DNA of 64,000 nt from Enterobacter sp. SA187 (GTDB taxonomy: Bacteria > Pseudomonadota > Gammaproteobacteria > Enterobacterales > Enterobacteriaceae), in assembly GCF_001888805.2 (NCBI RefSeq), contig NZ_CP019113.1, forward strand, positions 1 to 64,000. The letters are read 5' to 3'. The translations under genes were made by a program, and so were the position numbers. This document shows, in pieces, positions 24,652-32,626 of this stretch. Within the stretch, counting starts at the first letter, position 1. Each line of letters opens with the position of its first letter. The notes below the pieces were generated by a model, which had not been told where the DNA came from, searched no databases, and saw only the letters and a program-made list of their open reading frames with translations.

Positions 24652-25410
24652 ATGACGAATTTAATAAAGTCAGTGGTTTCGGTGGCGATACTAACGGGAG
24701 CTTTCCTGCAGGCCGCTCAGGCAGATGATTTTTCATTAGGCCTGACCACTGGATGGTCTTCAAAATTATACAAGCAGGTTGATGAGAATAAAAACAACCT
24801 TGTTTTTCCTAACGTTGATTACGAAGCAGGGCCGTTCTGGTTTCATGGTCTGAGTGCTGGGTATGATTTTCTTCATACGCCATCCGATCGCATTGCGATA
24901 CTTGGATATTATCTACCTCTTTCTTTTAAAGCAACCGATAGCCACTCAAGGGCGATGCGCCAGCTAAATAATCGTCACAGCACGCTAATGACAGGGATAA
25001 GTTATTCACATGAGTCGCCTGAAATGGGGAAATTTGAAACTACGCTTACAACTGACTCTTTAGATACAAGTAATGGTTTATACTGGAATAACGCATGGAG
25101 TTATCCGGTACAGATTGGTTTGTTAAGCATTGAGCCTTCACTAGGCTTTAACTGGAATGACCGTAAATTTAACAAATATTATTACGGCATAAATAACAAG
25201 GAATCGGGAAGAAGTGGCTTTAAAAAATACACGCCCGGTGAGAGTATAACACCTTATGTCGAACTCAACATGAACTATATGCTGACAGATAGCTGGAACA
25301 TATATGGTGGCTCACGTTACACCATACTTCCGGACGCTGTAAAAAATAGTCCGATGGTAGAAAAAGATTCTCTTCTGTCCTTCTGGGCTGGTTTTTCATA
25401 TACTTTTTAA
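24652..25410 (+). CDS. MipA/OmpV-family outer-membrane protein
   Basis: 252 residues from the ATG at 24652. Signal peptide: SVVSVAILTGAFLQAAQA, cleaved about residue 25. The mature part is a beta-barrel with alternating aromatic strands, typical of MipA/OmpV: GLTTGWSSKLYK, FPNVDYEAGPFWFHGLSAGY, and the final strand SFWAGFSYTF with C-terminal Phe for BAM recognition. MipA-like proteins scaffold peptidoglycan enzymes or affect membrane permeability. It follows tetR by 68 bp and may be coregulated. Confidence 0.85.
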   Translation: MTNLIKSVVSVAILTGAFLQAAQADDFSLGLTTGWSSKLYKQVDENKNNLVFPNVDYEAGPFWFHGLSAGYDFLHTPSDRIAILGYYLPLSFKATDSHSRAMRQLNNRHSTLMTGISYSHESPEMGKFETTLTTDSLDTSNGLYWNNAWSYPVQIGLLSIEPSLGFNWNDRKFNKYYYGINNKESGRSGFKKYTPGESITPYVELNMNYMLTDSWNIYGGSRYTILPDAVKNSPMVEKDSLLSFWAGFSYTF

Positions 25411-25417
25411 AAATAAT

Positions 25418-25436
25418 GCCGGGCTGTAAGCCCGGC
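25418..25436 (+). terminator. Hairpin after the OmpV-like gene
   Basis: GCCGGGCT-GTA-AGCCCGGC is a perfect GC-rich stem 8 bp after the stop codon at 25410, followed by AACAGAAATTATTTT; a likely terminator. Confidence 0.65.
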
Positions 25437-25499
25437 AACAGAAATTATTTTAAAATAGCATATTTTCTTTAATCCTTAAAATTCAAAGCAAGTCGTATT

Positions 25500-25823
25500 A
25501 TGAATAAGTCAAACTTTTGTACGGATTTAATAACATGGATTGAAAAAAATATCACAGAAAATATACGACTGGATGATCTTGCTGTGAAATCAGGTTATTC
25601 AAAATGGCATCTCCAGAGAATATTCAAGAGCCATACAGGAATAGCGCCAGGCTTCTTCATCAAAGCAAAAAAGCTTGAGTACGCTTATCGCGACATAATA
25701 ATGCAAAAAGATACAATTACTACTATATCGATCAAGTATGGATTTGAGTCATTGCAGTCTTTTACACGCGCCTTTACCGGGCATTTTGGGTTCCCTCCCT
25801 CATGGCTCCGAAAAACGCAATAA
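25500..25823 (+). CDS. Small AraC/XylS-type regulator (MarA/SoxS/RamA class)
   Basis: 107 residues, the length of stand-alone activators such as MarA, SoxS and RamA. Two HTH units are visible: IRLDDLAVKSGYSKWHLQRI (residues 21-40) and ITTISIKYGFESLQSFTRAF. KWHLQRIFK is the strongly conserved first recognition helix. Such proteins activate efflux and permeability genes. Its place at the end of an efflux island suggests control of the same genes or of host acrAB/tolC. There is no ligand domain, so control is probably by expression level. Confidence 0.88.
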   Translation: MNKSNFCTDLITWIEKNITENIRLDDLAVKSGYSKWHLQRIFKSHTGIAPGFFIKAKKLEYAYRDIIMQKDTITTISIKYGFESLQSFTRAFTGHFGFPPSWLRKTQ

Positions 25824-26086
25824 AAAGCAAGCTCTATTTTCTGTAGAGCATAAGAAAGTCATATCACATGCTTTTTCTATTAAAAATTATCACGGGTATC
25901 ATTCTAAGCACAGTTTTAACTTTGCTTAAGCACATGGCTTTTCAGACTTTCTGATCCGTATAAAAAATTAGATAAATATCGAATAGTCATTATCCTTTTA
26001 ATATTATTCTGCGGAAAATAATCAATTTAAACGAATAGATTTTAAGCCCACCCAGGTTGTATCCCTACCCATTTCCTCAAGCGCTC

Positions 26087-27040
26087 CTACTGCCCGAGCT
26101 GAGTCGTGTAATTCCCCGGCACCCAGCGATAGCCGCTACCGTCATGCTGTACATGTCCTAACCCCGGAAAAGAGATATGCGCGGCGGCCACCCAGTAACC
26201 CTGATCCGCAGCCTGCTTGAGTATTTTTTCACGTGTGGCGATAGCCTGCTGTTGGTTGACGTCAAAATGAATTGCCACGTGCGGATCGGGCATCTGCACC
26301 GCTTTCGCGTGAATAATGTCGCCCCACAGCACCAACGTCTGGCCTTCACTTTCCACGCGATAAAGCACGCTCCCCGGCGTATGACCTGCAGTAGACTCCG
26401 CCCGTATTCCGCCCGGTAATATGGCCGGTGCCAGGAAGGTCTTCAACCGCCCCGCTTTGATGACCGGGCCCAGGGTGCGCTCGGATTCAGCAAAAGTATG
26501 CGCCTGACTGGCCTCAACCTTGTTTTCGTTAGCCGGATCAAGCCAGAAATCGACGTCTCTTTTATCCACGTACACTTCCGCATTTGGAAAAGCAGGTTTG
26601 CCCGCCCGGGAGACGCCGCCCGAGTGATCCGCATGAATGTGGGTCAGCAGTACGGTATCAATCGTCTCCGCCGGATAACCCGCCGCGGCCAGATTGGTCA
26701 GCAGATGTCCGCCGTTGTGTCCGAAAAGCTCCCCGGCACCGGTATCCACCAGAACACGTGTTTTACCATCATCGATGACGTAGGCATTAATTGATGTCTC
26801 GGCCTGCGGCGTCATTGCATCTTTATCCATGGCCTTACGCAGTTTTTCCGGAGAGATATGGGTTAACAGTGTATTGAGGGGAACGTCCACCGTGCCGTCA
26901 GATACGGCGGTTATGCGCACTTTTCCCAGCAGCATCCGGTAATAGCCCGGCGCCTGTTGATCCAGGGCGGTGGTTTGTTCAGCGGCCACTAGCGGACCGG
27001 AAAAAAGAAGTGAAGCGACCAGCGTCAGTAAAATTTTCAT
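26087..27040 (-). CDS. Periplasmic metallo-beta-lactamase-fold hydrolase
   Basis: 317 residues from the ATG at 27040. A signal peptide (MKILLTLVASLLFSGPLVAA) is followed by the MBL fold with the zinc motif THIHADHSGG (H134, H136, D138, H139), a downstream His in STAGHTPGS and an Asp in LWGDIIHA. Such exported MBL hydrolases include lactonase-like enzymes; it is not a class B beta-lactamase by sequence. The divergent LysR gene next door is the likely regulator. Substrate unknown. Confidence 0.88.
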   Translation of the reverse strand: MKILLTLVASLLFSGPLVAAEQTTALDQQAPGYYRMLLGKVRITAVSDGTVDVPLNTLLTHISPEKLRKAMDKDAMTPQAETSINAYVIDDGKTRVLVDTGAGELFGHNGGHLLTNLAAAGYPAETIDTVLLTHIHADHSGGVSRAGKPAFPNAEVYVDKRDVDFWLDPANENKVEASQAHTFAESERTLGPVIKAGRLKTFLAPAILPGGIRAESTAGHTPGSVLYRVESEGQTLVLWGDIIHAKAVQMPDPHVAIHFDVNQQQAIATREKILKQAADQGYWVAAAHISFPGLGHVQHDGSGYRWVPGNYTTQLGQ

Positions 27041-27122
27041 CAAAAACCTTCCTAAGAAGTATCACCAGAACGTGGTTCACAGTATGCTCAGGCAATAAAC
27101 ATCATTCAAATTGATTAAAGTA

Positions 27123-28049
27123 ATGTTCACTATTAATGAAAATGATTTTCATCGTATCGATCTGAATTTGTTAACAGTACTGCTGGTGCTGAAGCGAGAG
27201 GGCAGCGTGTCCCGCGCGGCAGAGAAGCTGCATCTTGGTCAGCCTGCGGTCAGTAATGCGCTGGTGCGCTTACGTGGCATGTTCGACGATCCACTGTTTG
27301 TACGCACGGCACGTGGCATGGAGCCAACGCCGCGTGCCGAAGCGCTGATCGCTGAGCTGGGTCCTTTAATGGAACAGATGCAGAACGTGCTTTTTCAGCC
27401 AGCGTCATTTACGCCAGCCGGGGCAACGCATGTTTTTCGTCTTGGGATGAGCGACTGGGTTGAGCGCTGGTTGATGCCGGAATTGCAGGCGCGTATCACC
27501 CGCGATGCGCCAGGCGTTACTCTTCAGGTCAGGGCCAGCGATCCCTTCCGGGATGCTGAACTCGTCGCGCGCGGAGAAGTCGATCTTGCCATTTCGGTTG
27601 GCGAGAGCACGCCCGCTACGCTGCGCCGTGAAAAGATTGTGTCACATCATTTCTGTACGCTCTGGCATCCTGAACAGCTTTCCCTGCAGGCGCCGCTGAC
27701 GCTGGAAAACTACGTGGCACATGACCATGTGCTGGTTTCCTATCGCGGGGCGACCTCAAGCGCGGTGGATGACCAGCTGGCAGCACTGGGTAAAGCGCGT
27801 TCGGTTCGCTATGTGACACCACACTTTTCCTCTCTGCCGCCTTTGATGGCGCGCATACCAGCGTTAGCCACAGTTCCGTCCGGGCTTGCGGACGACTGGG
27901 TGGCGCATTACGGTTTACGGCGCAGTCCCGTTCCGGTGGAAACACCGGAGATTGCCCTTTCGCTGTTGTGGCATAAGCGGTGCGATAAGGATATGGCGCT
28001 GATCTGGTTGAAGGATGTCCTGCGCAAGGTGATGGCAGATCTTACTTAA
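27123..28049 (+). CDS. LysR-family transcriptional regulator
   Basis: 308 residues from the ATG at 27123. The winged HTH at residues 10-65 has LNLLTVLLVLKREGSVSRAA and LGQPAVSNALVRLR; the effector-binding domain follows. It is divergent from the periplasmic MBL hydrolase with an 82-bp gap, the classical arrangement for a LysR activator and its target. Inducer unknown. Confidence 0.9.
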   Translation: MFTINENDFHRIDLNLLTVLLVLKREGSVSRAAEKLHLGQPAVSNALVRLRGMFDDPLFVRTARGMEPTPRAEALIAELGPLMEQMQNVLFQPASFTPAGATHVFRLGMSDWVERWLMPELQARITRDAPGVTLQVRASDPFRDAELVARGEVDLAISVGESTPATLRREKIVSHHFCTLWHPEQLSLQAPLTLENYVAHDHVLVSYRGATSSAVDDQLAALGKARSVRYVTPHFSSLPPLMARIPALATVPSGLADDWVAHYGLRRSPVPVETPEIALSLLWHKRCDKDMALIWLKDVLRKVMADLT

Positions 28050-28082
28050 ACCGTTGCGCAGGGTCTGCTTCAGAACAGAAGG

Positions 28083-28607
28083 CTACTGCTTCACCCACAC
28101 CAGCTGATCCACCCTGAATCCCAGCTCGCGGGCGGTGTTCAGATAATCCTGCTTCACTGCTTCCGGCAGGGTTGGCGTGCGCGAGAGGATCCACAGGTAG
28201 TCGCGGTTCGGGCCGCTGACCAGCGCATACTGATACTTATCATCCAGCTTGATCACGTTATAGCCGCCATAGAAGGGGCCGAAGAACGACACTTTCAGCG
28301 CGGCGGTATCCGGCGCACCGGTGAAATAAGCTTTCCCTTCGCTCTCATTCCACTCTTTCTTCACCGGATCGTATCCCCGGTTGAGCACGCGGATCCCGCC
28401 GTCGCTGCGCTTGCTGTAGTTCGCGGTGACCTGCTCCAGGCCGCGTTCGAAGCGGTTTTCCAGACGGGCGACTTCATACCATTTGCCAAGATAGCGGCTG
28501 GCGTCAAAACCGCTAATGGGCTGTACGCCTTTTGGCGGCGTGGGAGATTTACAGGCGACCAGCGTCAACGCAATCGCCACACCAGTCACTACAGGCCATA
28601 ACTTCAT
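28083..28607 (-). CDS. blc: Outer-membrane lipocalin Blc
   Basis: 174 residues from the ATG at 28607. The lipobox is at VVTGVAIALTLVAC, giving a lipoprotein; then the lipocalin signature FDASRYLGKWYEVARLENRF, and conserved strands ending PNRDYLWILSRTP and YLNTARELGFRVDQL. This is close to E. coli Blc (177 residues), which binds lysophospholipids at the outer membrane. It is convergent with the LysR gene, only 34 bp between stops. Confidence 0.93.
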   Translation of the reverse strand: MKLWPVVTGVAIALTLVACKSPTPPKGVQPISGFDASRYLGKWYEVARLENRFERGLEQVTANYSKRSDGGIRVLNRGYDPVKKEWNESEGKAYFTGAPDTAALKVSFFGPFYGGYNVIKLDDKYQYALVSGPNRDYLWILSRTPTLPEAVKQDYLNTARELGFRVDQLVWVKQ

Positions 28608-28850
28608 AAGCGCTCCTTTTATCTGCTTAAGTGGATAAAAGTTTAGTGTAAACCGCCAATTATGCCCTGCTTTCAACTTTCCGACTGATTATTAAACTAT
28701 CTTTTGCAAGGAAACATATAGAAACATTTATTTTGTCAGCTTAGGAATGTTTATTAAAGCACCCTCGACACTGAACGCTCAGTCGTTATCCTTGGCGCGT
28801 GGGATAAAAGAATAATCCTAAGAGCTTACCTAACTGGCTCGAAATAAGTT

Positions 28851-29210
28851 ATGGAGAATTTACTTAATATGGAATGGTTTGTTAAACAGGCTCTCGCGTG
28901 TCCCAAAACGGGAACGGCATTCGCAGTTGTATCTGGCGTGCGGAATTTAAATCTCATCTTATGGTATCGCGGAGATTATTTTTTGCACAAAGGCAACACC
29001 TTATCCACTACCGCTTTCGGCATCGTTGCTAACGACCGTAAGCGCGATATCAACGTCATTCATGCTTTTCCCTTCTCACCCTCGCTGTGGGCGTCCTTCA
29101 GCAATAATATCCAGTGCCCAGGAAATACCGAGCCGTTTATTCATGGCTGCACAAAAAAACCCGACTGTCGTTTTAAACACTGCCCCTATGGTGCTATGCC
29201 GGAACATTAG
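28851..29210 (+). CDS. Hypothetical cytoplasmic protein with Cys-rich C-terminus
   Basis: 119 residues from the ATG at 28851 (an ATG at 28869 is an alternative). There is no signal peptide. It starts with a helix MEWFVKQALACP and has a central beta-rich part with LILWYRGDYFLHKG. The C-terminus has four Cys with His residues: CPGNTEPFIHGCTKKPDCRF then KHCPYG, spaced like a small zinc site. It is not recognised. It lies upstream of the tna operon, in the same direction, and is not obviously part of it. Confidence 0.6.
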   Translation: MENLLNMEWFVKQALACPKTGTAFAVVSGVRNLNLILWYRGDYFLHKGNTLSTTAFGIVANDRKRDINVIHAFPFSPSLWASFSNNIQCPGNTEPFIHGCTKKPDCRFKHCPYGAMPEH

Positions 29211-29312
29211 CATTAAGTCGTAAGGCTTAAATGTTCTTTTATCCCATGCTGTTAAGGATATTCATGATCAGGAAACTACGGCTGCCTCCCCGCAAACGCC
29301 GCAAAAAGCAAT

Positions 29313-29378
29313 CGTGAGACAACTCACAATTAATAAATCCCGCCGTGGACAAAGGATGCGGATGTAATACTGTAGTAT
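29313..29378 (+). promoter_or_regulatory. tna promoter with CRP site
   Basis: CGTGA-GACAAC-TCACA at 29313-29328 is a near-consensus CRP half-site pair with 6-bp spacing. A -10 box TAGTAT at 29373-29378 places the start near 29385, about 61-65 bp after the CRP centre, as in the E. coli tna promoter, which is catabolite-repressed. Confidence 0.75.
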
Positions 29379-29403
29379 CATGTTTAATGTGAGTTGATAA
29401 ACT

Positions 29404-29481
29404 ATGATTATCTTAAATTTCACATATATGACCGCAAAGTGGTTTAACCTCGATACCGTTATTGTCAATCACCGCCCTTAA
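29404..29481 (+). CDS. tnaC: TnaC leader peptide (tryptophan-sensing)
   Basis: 25 codons with the hallmark KWFNLD (residues 12-17) and final HRP (23-25), aligning with the E. coli TnaC essential Trp12, Asp16 and Pro24. With free tryptophan, the nascent peptide stalls the ribosome at the stop codon, which hides the Rho-loading site and lets polymerase read into tnaA. The sequence after the stop is pyrimidine-rich (CCCTCCTTTTTTGCC), suiting a boxA/rut region. Unlike E. coli, where the stop is UGA, here it is TAA. Start ATG at 29404. Confidence 0.9.
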   Translation: MIILNFTYMTAKWFNLDTVIVNHRP

Positions 29482-29657
29482 TCCCTCCTTTTTTGCCATG
29501 ACTTACCGCGCAGGATAGATCCGTCTGCTGCGTGTGTGCCCGGCATATTCTGAATAAATCTTATCCGAGGCCGCGCCCTTTATCCGGCAGCGCTCCGTCA
29601 TGTCTGCGCATAATTAAAGCGCAGGCATTAGCATCGCCATAAATACAGGATTGAACA

Positions 29658-31073
29658 ATGAACAATTTTCAACACTTACCTGAACCTTTCCGCATCCGCG
29701 TTATTGAACCGGTAAAACGCACCACCCGCGAACATCGGGAACAGGCCATTCTTAAATCGGGCATGAATCCCTTTCTGCTGGACAGCGAAGATGTGTTTAT
29801 CGATCTGCTGACCGACAGCGGCACCGGCGCGGTCACGCAGAATATGCAGGCCGCCATGCTGCGGGGCGATGAAGCCTACAGCGGCAGCAGAAGTTATTAT
29901 GCGCTGGCGGAGGCGGTAAAAAATATTTTTGGCTATCAGCACACCATTCCCACCCATCAGGGGCGCGGCGCTGAGCAGATTTATATTCCGGTATTGATCA
30001 AAAAACGTGAGCAGGAAAAAGGGCTCGACCGCAGCAAAATGGTGGCCTTCTCTAACTATTTCTTTGATACCACTCAGGGCCACAGCCAAATTAATGGTTG
30101 TACCGTGCGCAATGTTTATATCAAAGAGGCGTTTGATACCTCCGCCCGCTGCGATTTTAAAGGCGATTTTGACCTGGACGGGCTGGAGAAAGGCATTCAG
30201 GAAGTGGGACCCGCTAACGTGCCCTATATTGTCGCCACCATTACCTGTAACTCCGCTGGCGGCCAGCCGGTGTCCATCGCCAACTTAAAAGCCATGTATG
30301 CCATTGCCCGTAAATACGATATTCCGGTAGTGATGGACTCGGCGCGCTTTGCGGAAAACGCCTGGTTTATTCAGCAACGTGAAGCAGAATACCGCGACTG
30401 GTCGGTGGAGGAAATTACCCGCGAAACCTATAAATATGCGGATATGCTCGCCATGTCGGCAAAAAAAGATGCCATGGTGCCGATGGGCGGGCTGTTATGC
30501 ATTAAGGACGACAGCTTCCTTGATGTCTATACCGAATGCCGGACGATCTGCGTGGTGCAGGAAGGTTTTCCCACATACGGCGGGTTAGAAGGCGGCGCAA
30601 TGGAACGCCTGGCGGTTGGCCTGACTGACGGCATGAATCAGGACTGGCTGGCCTATCGTATCAAGCAGGTGCAGTATCTGGTGGACGGCCTGGAAGCCAT
30701 CGGCGTTACCTGTCAGCAGGCCGGGGGACACGCCGCCTTTGTGGATGCGGGTAAATTATTACCGCATATTCCGGCAGAACAGTTCCCGGCCCAGGCGCTG
30801 GCCTGTGAATTATATAAAGTGGCAGGGATCCGCGCAGTGGAAATTGGCTCCTTCTTATTAGGCCGCGATCCAAAAACCGGCAAACAATTGCCCTGCCCGG
30901 CTGAACTACTGCGTCTGACCATCCCGCGCGCCACCTATACGCAATCGCATATGGACTTTATTATCGAAGCCTTCCAGCATGTAAAAGAAAACGCGCCCAA
31001 TATAAAAGGTTTAACCTTCACGTATGAACCCAAAGTATTACGTCACTTTACCGCGAAATTAAAAGAAGTCTGA
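29658..31073 (+). CDS. tnaA: Tryptophanase
   Basis: 471 residues, same length as E. coli TnaA. It converts L-tryptophan to indole, pyruvate and ammonia with pyridoxal phosphate. Motifs: RSYYALAEAVKNIFGY, PTHQGRGAEQIYIPVLI, TITCNSAGGQPVS, VMDSARFAENAW and the PLP lysine in MSAKKDAMVPMGG. The leader tnaC ends 176 bp upstream, and tnaB follows. It makes the cell indole-positive. Confidence 0.97.
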   Translation: MNNFQHLPEPFRIRVIEPVKRTTREHREQAILKSGMNPFLLDSEDVFIDLLTDSGTGAVTQNMQAAMLRGDEAYSGSRSYYALAEAVKNIFGYQHTIPTHQGRGAEQIYIPVLIKKREQEKGLDRSKMVAFSNYFFDTTQGHSQINGCTVRNVYIKEAFDTSARCDFKGDFDLDGLEKGIQEVGPANVPYIVATITCNSAGGQPVSIANLKAMYAIARKYDIPVVMDSARFAENAWFIQQREAEYRDWSVEEITRETYKYADMLAMSAKKDAMVPMGGLLCIKDDSFLDVYTECRTICVVQEGFPTYGGLEGGAMERLAVGLTDGMNQDWLAYRIKQVQYLVDGLEAIGVTCQQAGGHAAFVDAGKLLPHIPAEQFPAQALACELYKVAGIRAVEIGSFLLGRDPKTGKQLPCPAELLRLTIPRATYTQSHMDFIIEAFQHVKENAPNIKGLTFTYEPKVLRHFTAKLKEV

Positions 31074-31194
31074 TATTCCCTTCCGCAACGCGCCGGGCTA
31101 CAGCATCCCTGTAGCCCGCTGCTGACTGTGCACAGCGTTTTCATAATAAATTATGGGCGATCATAATATGAATACATCCGGGCAAGTGGTCATC

Positions 31195-32445
31195 ATGGAC
31201 GATAAATATGAGGCAAAACACTCCTCCTTCTGGGGGATCATGGTGATAGGGGGAACCGTCATTGGCGGGGGGATGTTTGCGTTACCTGTTGATCTCGCCG
31301 GCGCGTGGTTTTTCTGGGGGACGTTCATTCTGATCATCGCCTGGTTTTCCATGTTGCATTCAGGGCTGCTGTTATTGGAAGCGAATCTCAATTATCCCGT
31401 CGGCGCGAGTTTTAATACCATTACCAAAGATCTGCTGGGCAATCGCTGGAATCTGTTCAGCGGGATCACCGTGGCCTTTGTGCTTTATATCCTGACCTAT
31501 GCATATATCTCCGCCAACGGTGCCATCATCAGTGAAACCCTGGCCATGCAATCCGGACATGAGGTGGACGCCCGCGCCATCGGCATCGGTACTGCGCTGT
31601 TTGTCGCCTGCGTATTATGGTTCAGCTCGCTGGCGGCCAGCCGCATCACCTCACTGTTTCTCGGCATAAAAATTATCGCCTTCGTGGTGGTGTTTGGCTC
31701 CTTTTTCTTTCAGGTGGATTATTCCATTCTGCGCGATGTCAGTAACGTTGCCGACCATTCAGCCGGTTACTTCCCCTATATTTTTATGGCGATACCGGTT
31801 TGCCTCGCCTCTTTTGGCTTTCACGGCAATATTCCCAGCCTGATAATTTGCTATGGCAAACGCAAAGATAAGCTGGTTAAAAGTCTGGTCTTTGGTTCGC
31901 TTTTGGCGCTGTTCATCTATTTATTCTGGCTGTACTGCACCATGGGCAACATCCCGCGCGCAGATTTTAAAGGCATTATCGCCTCCGGCGGCAACGTCGA
32001 TTCGCTGGTGAAATCCTTTTTAGGTACGAAGCAGAACGGCACCATTGAGTTTTGTTTGCTGGTGTTTTCCAACCTCGCCGTCGCCAGTTCATTTTTTGGC
32101 GTGACGCTGGGGCTGTTTGATTACCTGGCCGATCTCTTCAAAATGGATAATTCCCCCGGCGGACGCTTTAAAACCCTGCTGTTAACTTTTCTGCCGCCCT
32201 GCGCGCTCTATCTGATCTTCCCGAACGGCTTTATTTATGGCATCGGCGGCGCTGGCCTGTGCGCCACCATCTGGGCGGTAATAGTCCCGGCCTGTCTGGC
32301 GCTGAAATCACGGCAAAAATTCCCGCAACAACAATTCACGGTGTGGGGCGGTAAAATCATTCCTGGGCTGGTGATTTTATTTGGCCTGGTGGTGATCCTT
32401 TGCTGGTTCGGCAATACCCTGAACCTGCTGCCAAAACTTGCTTAA
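31195..32445 (+). CDS. tnaB: Low-affinity tryptophan permease TnaB
   Basis: 416 residues from the ATG at 31195, which aligns with the E. coli TnaB start (415 residues); frames from 31153 or 31168 would add a non-homologous N-tail, and none of the three has a strong Shine-Dalgarno. It has about 11 membrane segments of the hydroxy/aromatic amino acid permease family: GTVIGGGMFALPVDLAGAWF, FHGNIPSLIICYGKRKDKL and FFGVTLGLFDYLADLFKMD. It supplies tryptophan for tryptophanase and is cotranscribed with tnaA. Confidence 0.95.
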   Translation: MDDKYEAKHSSFWGIMVIGGTVIGGGMFALPVDLAGAWFFWGTFILIIAWFSMLHSGLLLLEANLNYPVGASFNTITKDLLGNRWNLFSGITVAFVLYILTYAYISANGAIISETLAMQSGHEVDARAIGIGTALFVACVLWFSSLAASRITSLFLGIKIIAFVVVFGSFFFQVDYSILRDVSNVADHSAGYFPYIFMAIPVCLASFGFHGNIPSLIICYGKRKDKLVKSLVFGSLLALFIYLFWLYCTMGNIPRADFKGIIASGGNVDSLVKSFLGTKQNGTIEFCLLVFSNLAVASSFFGVTLGLFDYLADLFKMDNSPGGRFKTLLLTFLPPCALYLIFPNGFIYGIGGAGLCATIWAVIVPACLALKSRQKFPQQQFTVWGGKIIPGLVILFGLVVILCWFGNTLNLLPKLA

Positions 32446-32626
32446 GCCGCTTCTTATTTCACCTGTGCAGGCTGGTTTTACCTCCTCCTACCAGATTTGG
32501 GGATAGTCCTGAGGCGCAATCTGCGGTCTTTAGGATTAATCCCCCTTTTCTTGAGTCGTCGATTTTTAAACAATTTTACATATCTTCACATTGCTTCCTT
32601 TTTTATTACACAGCGCGGAACGTCCG

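Noticed and set aside
26087..27040. MBL-fold protein as a carbapenemase
   Set aside because: The zinc motif is present, but the sequence and domain layout fit general exported MBL hydrolases and not class B beta-lactamases.
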